Assembly (NCBI GenBank): GCA_965194375.1
Contig: CBDAEL010000001.1
Origin: Tabrizicola_A aquatica
Lineage (GTDB): Bacteria; Pseudomonadota; Alphaproteobacteria; Rhodobacterales; Rhodobacteraceae
Length of the DNA: 64,000 nt
Reading direction: 5' to 3' (one strand)
The notes beneath the pieces were generated by a model, which was not told the DNA's origin, made no database searches, and was given only the letters and a program-made list of their open reading frames with translations. A program made the position numbers and the translations under genes. Shown here piece by piece: positions 9,239 through 16,855 of this stretch (the first letter of the stretch is position 1; each line of letters starts with the position of its first letter).

Positions 9239-9477
9239 GATGGTCCCCTTGCCTAGACGGTAACTCTTGAATCTAGAGATATAAGATTCGTGGTTACTTT
9301 GCAATGAAAACAAGGCAAATGTGACCGCCCATATCCAAGTTTTCTGGTAACATGCACTAGCACCATCACCGCACACTCAACTGTGACTACTGGGGTGATT
9401 GGATCGCAGGACCTGCGCTTGACTCAAGCAGCTCAGACATAGCCAAGTGGCTACCGTGGAAAATGGAGGTTTGGGTA

Positions 9478-9972
9478 ATGGCTACGTGCAAAAAATGCGG
9501 TGGGCCGCTTTCATTTCTGGGTGCATGCGAGCATTGCCGGGAAGAAGCACTAAGAAAGTCTAGCCTTAGCGTCGCAGAGTCAGCGGTTGAGCAAATGGCT
9601 GCAAATGATGCTTCTCAGAGAATGATGGCTGAAGTTCAGTCAGTGCTTTTGACTACAGAAACAGCCCCCAACCTGAAGATCACCAAGCGTATCGAGATCG
9701 TGACGGCTGAGGTTGCCTACGGCATGAACATCTTCAGGGACCTTTTCGCGGGCGTTCGTGACATTGTGGGAGGCAGATCGGAAGCTGTCCAAAAAACTAT
9801 GCGAGATGCCCGTCGGACAGCCCTTTTTGAGCTGAAGAAGGAAGCCCATTCTGTGGGCGCTAATGCTGTTGTGGGTGTCGATCTGGACTATGTCGAACTA
9901 TCAGGTTCCAGCAACATGGTCATGCTTGTGGCATCTGGGACGGCTGTAATCATCGAGGACGAGGGCCTCTAG
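9478..9972 (+). CDS. Zinc-ribbon plus YbjQ/DUF74-domain protein
   Basis: 164 residues. The N-terminus has a short zinc ribbon, CKKC then CEHC (about residues 4-22). After a linker the C-terminal two thirds match the YbjQ (DUF74) fold: VTAEVAYGMNIFRDLFAG, then the R-S-E-x-x-x-x-x-M-R-D-A-R helix, EAHSVGANAVVGVDLDY and a final hydrophobic strand. YbjQ domains form homopentamers of unknown role. ATG 9478 has GGAGG at 9465-9469; the alternative ATG at 9463 overlaps that site. The stop TAG shares its G with the GTG start of the polymerase-like gene (TAGTG), so the two are translationally coupled. Confidence 0.82.
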   Translation: MATCKKCGGPLSFLGACEHCREEALRKSSLSVAESAVEQMAANDASQRMMAEVQSVLLTTETAPNLKITKRIEIVTAEVAYGMNIFRDLFAGVRDIVGGRSEAVQKTMRDARRTALFELKKEAHSVGANAVVGVDLDYVELSGSSNMVMLVASGTAVIIEDEGL

Positions 9973-11528
9973 TGGAAATAGCTATACCTCAGGCAGAAAA
10001 TCTACCCAAGATTGACCGATGGCATTCGGTGCCTTTGGATGTCCACAAATGGTCTGAACATCCAGAGATCAAGGGTCTCACGGATCGCCTGAGTGAAGAA
10101 TCGGGGATTGGTAAGTCCATCGATGCGGGCAATCGAAAGCCCAAGAAGTCAGCCAAGGACATGCTCCGGGTTCTGTTGAATGATCTGTATGTCAACTGGC
10201 TGCTGGACCCATCCCTCTCGATTGGCTTCCCAAAGGGCAAGATGGTCTTCAAGGTCAAAGGCAATCGGTACAATCAATTGTTTATCTCGGAAAAGATCAT
10301 CGAGATCGAGGAAAGGCTGTTCAAGGCTGGGTATCTGGAGGAACTGCCCGGATATAACGACAAGACTGGCCAAGGTAAGAGTTACACGACCCGCATCAGG
10401 CATAGCGCCAAGCTGAGACACGAGTTCAGCAAACTCACGGCTGATCTTTATGACTTCGACTTTGATGTCCTGAGAGAGACAATCATCCTACGGGAGAAGT
10501 TCACCACAGAACTTGGGCAAACCGCACGGGCTAACAGGGATTACACCGACACTGACTACACCAATCGGATCAGAGACCAGCTAAAGGCTTACAATGATCT
10601 GCTGCGCAGGACCTTCATCGACATCCCCTCACTCACCGAACCCTATGTCAGACGGAAGATCGAGAAGGGGACACGCGCTGGGCGAGAACATCTGATCTCG
10701 ATAGGCCCCGACAACAAGCACGTTCACAGAGTCTTCAATGGGACAGAGGCTGACAACTGGACCAAGGGTGGACGCTTCTATGGTGGTTGGTGGCTACAAA
10801 TCCCGAAGGACATGCGCCGGGACATCTACATCAACGACAAGCCAACAGTAGAGGTTGACTACAAGGCCCTCCACCCGAACCTCCTCCTGCTGGAAGGTGA
10901 AGCTGAATCTTCGGTTTACGACCCATACGACCTTGGGGACTTGGTGTTGCCTGACATCATCGAGACACCTTCTGAACAAAGGTCAGTGGTGAAGAGCGTG
11001 ATCCTAATGGCCATCAATGCCACCAGTGCGAAGAAAGCCTTTGAAGCCTTCAGGAACGACAAGAAGAAGAACGACCCACACAAGAGGCTCACGAATGAGC
11101 AACTACAAAACCTACTTGATGCCTTCACAAACAAGCACCCAACACTAAAGGAAGCCCTCAATAGCGGCAAAGCCCTAGAGTTGATGAACAAGGACAGTCA
11201 GCTAGCCAATATGGTCATCGATTACTTCACACAGAAGGGCATACCAATACTGTGCATCCATGACAGCTTCATCATCCAACACGACAAGCAACATGAACTA
11301 GAGCGGGTACTCGGTATGGCTTCAGTCCAAGTGGCCGGGAAGGAGATCAAACAGGACAGCAAGGCCAACACAAGGACGATAGGGCTGGAAGTTTACGGCA
11401 ACGTAAGTGGTTATGAGACCAAGAGGCCAGCAACAATATCTATCCCCGATAAGGTAAAGCCTACAGACCAGTACATAACCAGAAAGAGGAAATATCAGAA
11501 TTGGTTGGTGAGAACGACAGAGACGTAA
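9972..11528 (+). CDS. Palm-domain polymerase-like protein (family A DNA polymerase / T7 RNA polymerase relative)
   Basis: 518 residues, GTG start fused to the upstream stop. Three palm motifs are visible. Motif A: VEVDYKALHP with Asp296. Motif B: R337-x3-K341-x7-N349-A350. Motif C: CIHDSFII with His430-Asp431-Ser432, the same H-D-S as T7 RNA polymerase. The spacing in motif B matches R-x3-K-x7-Y-G of Pol I and T7 RNA polymerase, but the Tyr that selects sugar type is Asn and the Gly is Ala. GGRFYGGWWLQIPKDMR (266-282) precedes motif A. No 3'-5' exonuclease or primase motif is seen in residues 1-260. I recall similar uncharacterised proteobacterial proteins; the function is unknown. It might be a minimal DNA polymerase, primer-independent polymerase or inactive remnant. 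Confidence 0.72.
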   Translation: MEIAIPQAENLPKIDRWHSVPLDVHKWSEHPEIKGLTDRLSEESGIGKSIDAGNRKPKKSAKDMLRVLLNDLYVNWLLDPSLSIGFPKGKMVFKVKGNRYNQLFISEKIIEIEERLFKAGYLEELPGYNDKTGQGKSYTTRIRHSAKLRHEFSKLTADLYDFDFDVLRETIILREKFTTELGQTARANRDYTDTDYTNRIRDQLKAYNDLLRRTFIDIPSLTEPYVRRKIEKGTRAGREHLISIGPDNKHVHRVFNGTEADNWTKGGRFYGGWWLQIPKDMRRDIYINDKPTVEVDYKALHPNLLLLEGEAESSVYDPYDLGDLVLPDIIETPSEQRSVVKSVILMAINATSAKKAFEAFRNDKKKNDPHKRLTNEQLQNLLDAFTNKHPTLKEALNSGKALELMNKDSQLANMVIDYFTQKGIPILCIHDSFIIQHDKQHELERVLGMASVQVAGKEIKQDSKANTRTIGLEVYGNVSGYETKRPATISIPDKVKPTDQYITRKRKYQNWLVRTTET

Positions 11529-12272
11529 GATGGGACCGAATGAGACGATAGTTGGCAGACATAAGCCTCCTCTCTCTCCTCTCACTCAGATCATATTGCT
11601 CTCACCTAACCCACCTCTTCTCCCAATCACCTCATGCTTACCTCCTTCTCCTCCCAATTGCTCCCTCCTTCCGTTACTAGGGGAAATAGAAAACATCCCT
11701 GCTTAGAACTTTGATCTGACCACCTACACAAACAACCAAGGATGGTGCCAAGCTAACGGTTCCCTTCTTTCCCTACAGATACCCTTTCGCCCTTCATGAT
11801 CAATATATTGTGTAGTTATTCGACATTAAGTCCATATGTTGATTGAAGAATGACTTTTGCGCTGGGCTTGTTCGACTGAGCAGACTTCGAACTGTAACCA
11901 ACTGGCTCAATGCATTAGTGCGACTTCCTTAACCTGTGTAGCCACAACAACAGCTGACAAAGCAAATAGGCTAACCAAGGCAAGCGATCTGAGGCCCATG
12001 TCCGTCCCTATCGTCTGCGCGCTGTGGGAAAAGATCGGTTGGGGCGCTAGGAGGCCTTGAAGGGTCATGAGAGGGCAGGGGAAAGGAAAAGCAGGGCTAG
12101 AGGTTGGGGCAGGGGGTGGGGCGGTTCGTGTGTTTTATCATTGAAGGCAATTATTTAGGGGCGAACGGCTCCGCCTCTGAACAGTCGGCCCTTGCACAAA
12201 AAGGTATTTGCACTAAAAATAGAAAAAACATATGCGCAAAAGTTACCGGCCGCCAATAAAAAGAGATAACTG
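11529..12272. other. Intergenic 744 bp, strand-biased base composition, no supported gene
   Basis: From about 11560 to 11680 the plus strand is strongly pyrimidine-rich (runs of CTCCTCTCTC type). Between 12071 and 12124 it is purine- and G-rich, with four G-runs (GGG, GGGG, GGGGG, GGGG) that could form a quadruplex. The ATG of the RTX gene is preceded by AAGAGA. I see no tRNA, clear terminator or credible ORF. Confidence 0.5.
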
Positions 12273-14903
12273 ATGACCGAAACAAGAGAGTTGACCATAA
12301 CGCTTGATGGAAAGAGCGATTTCGACACGCTCTGGGGCTCAACAAGCTGGGATGAAGTGCAGGATACCGATAGCGGCACATCCGGTTACATGCAGTATCA
12401 GAGCTTTTATCTCGACAATGAGAGTGAAACGCTGGAAACAACTGCGCTACTTAGTGGAACAGATTGGTTCATCGTCAATCTGCGCTTTGGTGGCGCGTAT
12501 AACAACATCGCAGTTATTAGAGATGTGGATGACGGCGTAGATCGATCCATTACTACCCTGTCGCTTGGCTATAACTCTGACGTTGATCTTCTCTCAACCA
12601 AAGTGAAGTTCATTGTTGGCTGGGACGGTGATCTTCACGATGTGACGCTTGGATCTGGATACACAGCTGCGGTCGAGCTTTCTGCGACAACCAATATTGT
12701 CACCACTGGATCGGGGTACGTGGCGAGTATCACGACGGAAAACAACTCCAACATAACGGTCGGCTCTGGTGGTGCTGGGTCGCTTATCCTAGGAAACGGC
12801 AACAATACCGTCGAAACCGGCAACGGTGGCGTTGGATCAATCTCGCTCGGTCATGGAAAGAATACCGTCTCGACTGGCAGCGGTGGTGTTCAGTCTATTG
12901 CTACGAACGGTGACCTCACTACCACCAACAACATCTCGATTGGAAGCGGCGGTGTTGATTTTATTAATCTGAGCCAAGGAGAAAGTACGCTAAACGTGAG
13001 CTCAGGTTGGGTGGGCTCAGTCACTGCCGGTCGCGGCGCATCTGTTACCATTAACGTCGGTAGTGAGGGTATTGAACAAATCCGTTTGAGTGAAGGGATC
13101 CACCATATTACGCAGATCAATGATGGCACCGAGTATGAAGGTTGGATTGGATCTATTCAGGTGTATAATGTTGGTAAAACTTTCTTGACTTTGCAAAATG
13201 GTGGAGCCGACTCCGTAAGGTTGGGGCGGGGAAACGATGTAATCGTTACTGGAAGCGGTTGGGTGCGGCAAATGGACGCCGGTGGGGGAGATGATGAAAT
13301 CACATTGGGCGGTGGCTTCGGTAGTGTTCGCGCTGGCGATGGCGATGATATAGTAACTATTGGACCAGATGCATCAGGTGATTACGTGGGTGGAGGAAGT
13401 GGTTCAGATACGTTCCATTTTGAACCGCTAAACAATGAATACGGCGGTTGTATCATTGAAGGCGGCTATGACAGTGGGGTTATTGATACGCTTGATCTAA
13501 GCCGTTTCACCTCCAACCTTGTGGTCTCGCTTGGGTTCGAAATCAATTGGCAAGACCTAGGTTCCGGCTGGGTTTCTCTTTTGGGCATCGACGGCCTTAA
13601 AGGGGGCAGTGGAAATGATGTGTTGACTGGTTCATCTTTCGGTAGCACTCAAAACAATGTTCTAAACGGTGGGACCGGTGCAGATACTCTGATTGGGGGC
13701 GCGGGCAATGACACCTACATCACGGATGGTGGCGACACGATCACCGAAGCGGCGAATGCTGGAACCGATACCGTCCAGTCATCTGCAACCATAACGCTTG
13801 GGCAACACATCGAGAATCTGACGCTGACTGGCAGTGCTGAAATCAATGGGACGGGCAACACTGGCTTGAACATCTTGACGGGCAACTCGGCTGCCAACAG
13901 CATATCCGGGGGCGGCGGCGATGACACAATCATTGGTGGGGCGGGCAATGACACGCTGGATGGCGGAACCGGTAATGATAGCATGTCAGGTGGAGCGAAT
14001 AACGACACCTACGTCGTGGATAGTTCCTCTGATGTTGTTGTTGAAGTGGCATCAGCAGGTACTGATCTCGTTCAATCTTCAGCGGCTAGCTACACCTTAA
14101 CAGCCAACGTCGAAAACCTGACCCTAACGGGTAGTGCTGCGATCAATGGCACCGGAAATTCCGGCAATAACATTTTGACCGGCAACTCTGCTGCAAACAG
14201 CATTTCTGGCGGCGGTGGCAACGATACGATCATCGGTGGTGGTGGTAACGACACGCTTGAAGGTGCCGCAGGTAATGACAGCCTAACAGGTGGAGACGGC
14301 ATTGATACGGCGTCTTACAACGGCTCTGCCGCCGCTGTTACGGTCAATTTGTCACTGACTTCGGCTCAAAACACCGTCGGCGCTGGAACTGATACTCTCA
14401 CAACAACCGAAAATCTTGTTGGGTCTGCCCACAACGACACGCTGACAGGTAATGCCAATGCGAACAACCTCAGTGGCGGTTCCGGCGACGACAGGCTGAC
14501 AGGTGGCGCGGGCAACGACAGTCTGATTGGAGGTGCGGGCAATGACACACTCAACGGTGACGCTGGAAATGATGCGTTCATTTTCAACAATGTGCAAGAA
14601 TCTGGCACAACAGCAGACGCTTCAGACGTGATCACCGACTTTGTGAGGGGGCAGGACAAGATCGATCTGAGTGCCATCGATGCCTTTGCTTCGACATCAG
14701 CCAATGACACGTTTATCTGGCGCGGTACTGCGAACTTCAGTAGCAACACACAAGGTGAAGTAAGATTCCAGAGGTTTGATCTTGCCGGAACCGCTAATGA
14801 CCACACGATGATCTGGATCGATAATGATGCGGACACTGGTGTTGAGATGGCAATCCGGTTGACGGGGCTTTACAATCTAACAGCGTCGGATTTCGTTCTA
14901 TAG
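12273..14903 (+). CDS. Large RTX calcium-binding protein with N-terminal solenoid repeats
   Basis: 876 residues, no signal peptide, consistent with type I secretion. Residues about 127-365 hold roughly twelve 18-22-residue repeats with a GSGxVxSIxxGxGxxxV pattern, suggesting a beta-solenoid. From about 440 classic RTX nonapeptides (GGAGNDTLDGG type) appear, including two near-identical ~97-residue modules that each contain ENLTLTGSA, INGTGN, LTGNSAANSISGGGG and GNDTL. The last ~100 residues (ITDFVRGQDKIDLSAIDA ... LTASDFVL) match the serralysin-type M10 C-terminal domain that carries the secretion signal. No protease, lipase or adhesin domain is recognised. No type I transporter gene is adjacent, so export would rely on one elsewhere. 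Confidence 0.88.
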   Translation: MTETRELTITLDGKSDFDTLWGSTSWDEVQDTDSGTSGYMQYQSFYLDNESETLETTALLSGTDWFIVNLRFGGAYNNIAVIRDVDDGVDRSITTLSLGYNSDVDLLSTKVKFIVGWDGDLHDVTLGSGYTAAVELSATTNIVTTGSGYVASITTENNSNITVGSGGAGSLILGNGNNTVETGNGGVGSISLGHGKNTVSTGSGGVQSIATNGDLTTTNNISIGSGGVDFINLSQGESTLNVSSGWVGSVTAGRGASVTINVGSEGIEQIRLSEGIHHITQINDGTEYEGWIGSIQVYNVGKTFLTLQNGGADSVRLGRGNDVIVTGSGWVRQMDAGGGDDEITLGGGFGSVRAGDGDDIVTIGPDASGDYVGGGSGSDTFHFEPLNNEYGGCIIEGGYDSGVIDTLDLSRFTSNLVVSLGFEINWQDLGSGWVSLLGIDGLKGGSGNDVLTGSSFGSTQNNVLNGGTGADTLIGGAGNDTYITDGGDTITEAANAGTDTVQSSATITLGQHIENLTLTGSAEINGTGNTGLNILTGNSAANSISGGGGDDTIIGGAGNDTLDGGTGNDSMSGGANNDTYVVDSSSDVVVEVASAGTDLVQSSAASYTLTANVENLTLTGSAAINGTGNSGNNILTGNSAANSISGGGGNDTIIGGGGNDTLEGAAGNDSLTGGDGIDTASYNGSAAAVTVNLSLTSAQNTVGAGTDTLTTTENLVGSAHNDTLTGNANANNLSGGSGDDRLTGGAGNDSLIGGAGNDTLNGDAGNDAFIFNNVQESGTTADASDVITDFVRGQDKIDLSAIDAFASTSANDTFIWRGTANFSSNTQGEVRFQRFDLAGTANDHTMIWIDNDADTGVEMAIRLTGLYNLTASDFVL

Positions 14904-15229
14904 GGCAGGATCAACTAGCCTTCAGAATTGAGACAAACGGGCAGAAAGAGAATCTGGAAAGCTGATCAACCATAGACTCTCGGGCTGGGCTTTCCGGATT
15001 TGGTGACATTGGATGCTGTCAGCGAGGCACATGTCCAATCACCAATAGGGACATCCCTAGAGGCCCCAAAGAAGGCGCTGGAGCGTCAACTGGGGTTGTT
15101 ACTAATCAGGCATCCAAAAGTTGTAGATGCCGCTCTGCGGGCAGTTCTGAGGCGTTTACTTGCGGCTAAAAATCAACACGGTGTTTTGGTGTCTTAGGCA
15201 CTAGATTGCTGATCTGCCGTCGGCGCATT
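14904..15229. other. Intergenic between RTX gene and integrase gene
   Basis: 326 bp between convergent genes. GGAAAGC (14956-14962) and GCTTTCC (14989-14995) can pair around a 26-nt loop, a weak terminator candidate. A 65-codon plus-strand frame (15000-15197) has no recognisable motif and no ribosome-binding site I would trust. Confidence 0.4.
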
Positions 15230-16720
15230 TCAACTGTGCGTGTGTTCTGCCAGCCACGGATGTTCAATACGGTTGATGATCTCAAGCCGCTTTGCCAGAG
15301 AAGGACCAATGCCGTACTCACCTGCAACGTCTCCCTGACCATGTCCTGTGATGTAGTCATTGAGTTCTTTTGACACTTCCAGATCACGCAGCAGGTCTTT
15401 GAAGCTGTGACGCAGACTGTGAAGGCTCACCCTTGGATCGTCGGGCCACTCCTTGCGGATTATGTTATTGAGCCTCGCTTGGGTTGTTTGCAGAGGTAGC
15501 TTTACATCAAGGCCATCTCTAACGGGAACCAAGCGACGACTACCTCTGGTTTTGGCTGCTGGTATGTGGCGCAGGTCAAAGTGCTTGATGCCCGTGTGCA
15601 GCTTTAGTTCTTGCATCTGCATCAACTCCCCACCCCGCATCCCTGTGGTAATCAAGATGGCCAGTGCTGCCCTGTCGTCAGGTGTCATTGGGAGATTGAA
15701 CAGTCTGTGCAATTCGTCATGCGTAAAGGGACGCTTCTCCACACCATCATGGCCAATGTCACTCAAATCCAAGCCCCTCAGAGGGTTGTTGCTTACGTTT
15801 AGACCTCGCTGCTTGATTGCCCAGTTGAACACATTGGACATTGCTGCCCTAAGCACCCCGATGCTGCTCTTCGAAAGCCTTTCGCCATACTCCTCAAAAA
15901 ACTCGTACAGATCGTATTGATCGATCTGGATAAGGGCCTTGCTACCTAGCTTATGTGAGAGCCACTTGTTCAGGTGAATACGGTCGCTCCGACGTGACTT
16001 TTCTGGTCGGCTCGGCAGGTAATCTTCGATTATGTGTGCTAACGTCGGATCATTCGGTGATGATGTCGCACTGCCCGCGGTACCCTCATCCAACAACACT
16101 ACGGGTGGAAGCCTGCGTGTACTATCAATGAGGTTTATTGCCATTTCCTCGGGTAGAATCTTTGCTGCGCGGATCACCAAATCGGATGGCACTTCTACTG
16201 GCTTTGATTTTGCCAATACGGCAGCACGATCTTCAGGCCCAAGCAGTGCCAAAACGAAAGCCGGAATCGGATGACCAAGCCCTGAGGACACCATCGCACA
16301 AAGATCAACGTGGTTGGACGCTTTCCACTTCTCAATAACACTTAGCCGCTGGTCAGGTGTACCATCGATCTTGATGTTCCCATCCCACTTAGAGAGCCGC
16401 GCAGCAAGAGTTTCTGACCCTTTGGCGGTGTGAAGGACAAAGCCATCTTGATACCACTGCCGGGTGTTGACCCCATGCGCTTCAAGCATTGGCCGAAGAG
16501 CCTCAAAAACCGGATCGGTTCGATCAAGCTGATTGTCAAACTGCGCATAAATCTCCTCAGTCAACCGATGCTGAAGGTATTGCGCTTGCCGCTTGTCCGA
16601 AGTGCCTGTTGATCGTCGTGCTTGTTTGTCACTTCCGAACTGCAATTGCGTTGGCTTGGTCACAGAAACGTACCAACAACCTTTCCTCAACACCAAGCGA
16701 CTGGGGTGGTACGGGCGCAT
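15230..16720 (-). CDS. Tyrosine integrase of the island
   Basis: 496-residue phage-type tyrosine recombinase. Catalytic blocks: Arg in ITTGMRGGELMQ, a Lys candidate in AAKTRGSRRLVPV, the H-x-x-R box as HSLRHSFKDLL, His in ITGHGQGD and the nucleophile Tyr in AGEYGIG. The N-terminal RPYHPSRLVLRKGCWYVSV resembles the short beta-strand arm-binding region of integrases acting on large elements. Start ATG 16720; the TTG at 16735 would add five residues. The gene begins about 80 bp inside the right 17-bp repeat (16802-16818), the usual integrase-next-to-att layout, and is transcribed away from it. Confidence 0.9.
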   Translation of the reverse strand: MRPYHPSRLVLRKGCWYVSVTKPTQLQFGSDKQARRSTGTSDKRQAQYLQHRLTEEIYAQFDNQLDRTDPVFEALRPMLEAHGVNTRQWYQDGFVLHTAKGSETLAARLSKWDGNIKIDGTPDQRLSVIEKWKASNHVDLCAMVSSGLGHPIPAFVLALLGPEDRAAVLAKSKPVEVPSDLVIRAAKILPEEMAINLIDSTRRLPPVVLLDEGTAGSATSSPNDPTLAHIIEDYLPSRPEKSRRSDRIHLNKWLSHKLGSKALIQIDQYDLYEFFEEYGERLSKSSIGVLRAAMSNVFNWAIKQRGLNVSNNPLRGLDLSDIGHDGVEKRPFTHDELHRLFNLPMTPDDRAALAILITTGMRGGELMQMQELKLHTGIKHFDLRHIPAAKTRGSRRLVPVRDGLDVKLPLQTTQARLNNIIRKEWPDDPRVSLHSLRHSFKDLLRDLEVSKELNDYITGHGQGDVAGEYGIGPSLAKRLEIINRIEHPWLAEHTHS

Positions 16721-16801
16721 CGATCTAGGTTCCAAAATAGGTTCACGTGGTCAATGAAACCCTTGCATACAAAGAAATAAGGCACAATACAATGATTGAC
16801 A

Positions 16802-16818
16802 GGTTAAGGCAGCGTTAA
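16802..16818. repeat. Right 17-bp direct repeat, candidate attR core of the island
   Basis: Exact copy of 7272-7288. Here the next base is C, so GTTAA-GGCAGCG-TTAAC forms a full 5-bp inverted repeat around a 7-bp centre. It lies 37 bp downstream of the regB stop codon and about 80 bp upstream of the integrase start. Confidence 0.75.
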
Positions 16819-16855
16819 CGTTTAGAAACCCAAAACCTGCCGCCCCTGCCGCGCC

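Larger units (their letters stand above)
7272..16818. mobile_element. 9.5-kb integrated genomic island with tyrosine integrase
   Basis: Bounded by the 17-bp direct repeats, with an integrase gene at the right end reading inward (16720 to 15230). Visibly lower GC and different codon use than the flanks. It interrupts the otherwise short space between regB and the PAS gene, which are co-directional. Cargo: a small membrane protein, a small exported Cys protein, a resolvase, a zinc-ribbon/YbjQ protein, a polymerase-like protein and an RTX protein. No conjugation, replication-initiator or phage structural genes are seen, so it is a small integrative island or a satellite of unknown type. Attachment is intergenic, not in a tRNA. 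Confidence 0.78.

Noticed and set aside
7272..16818. CRISPR array or known defence operon in the island
   Set aside because: No spaced repeats, Cas, restriction-modification or toxin-antitoxin motifs were seen; only the polymerase-like pair remains unexplained.
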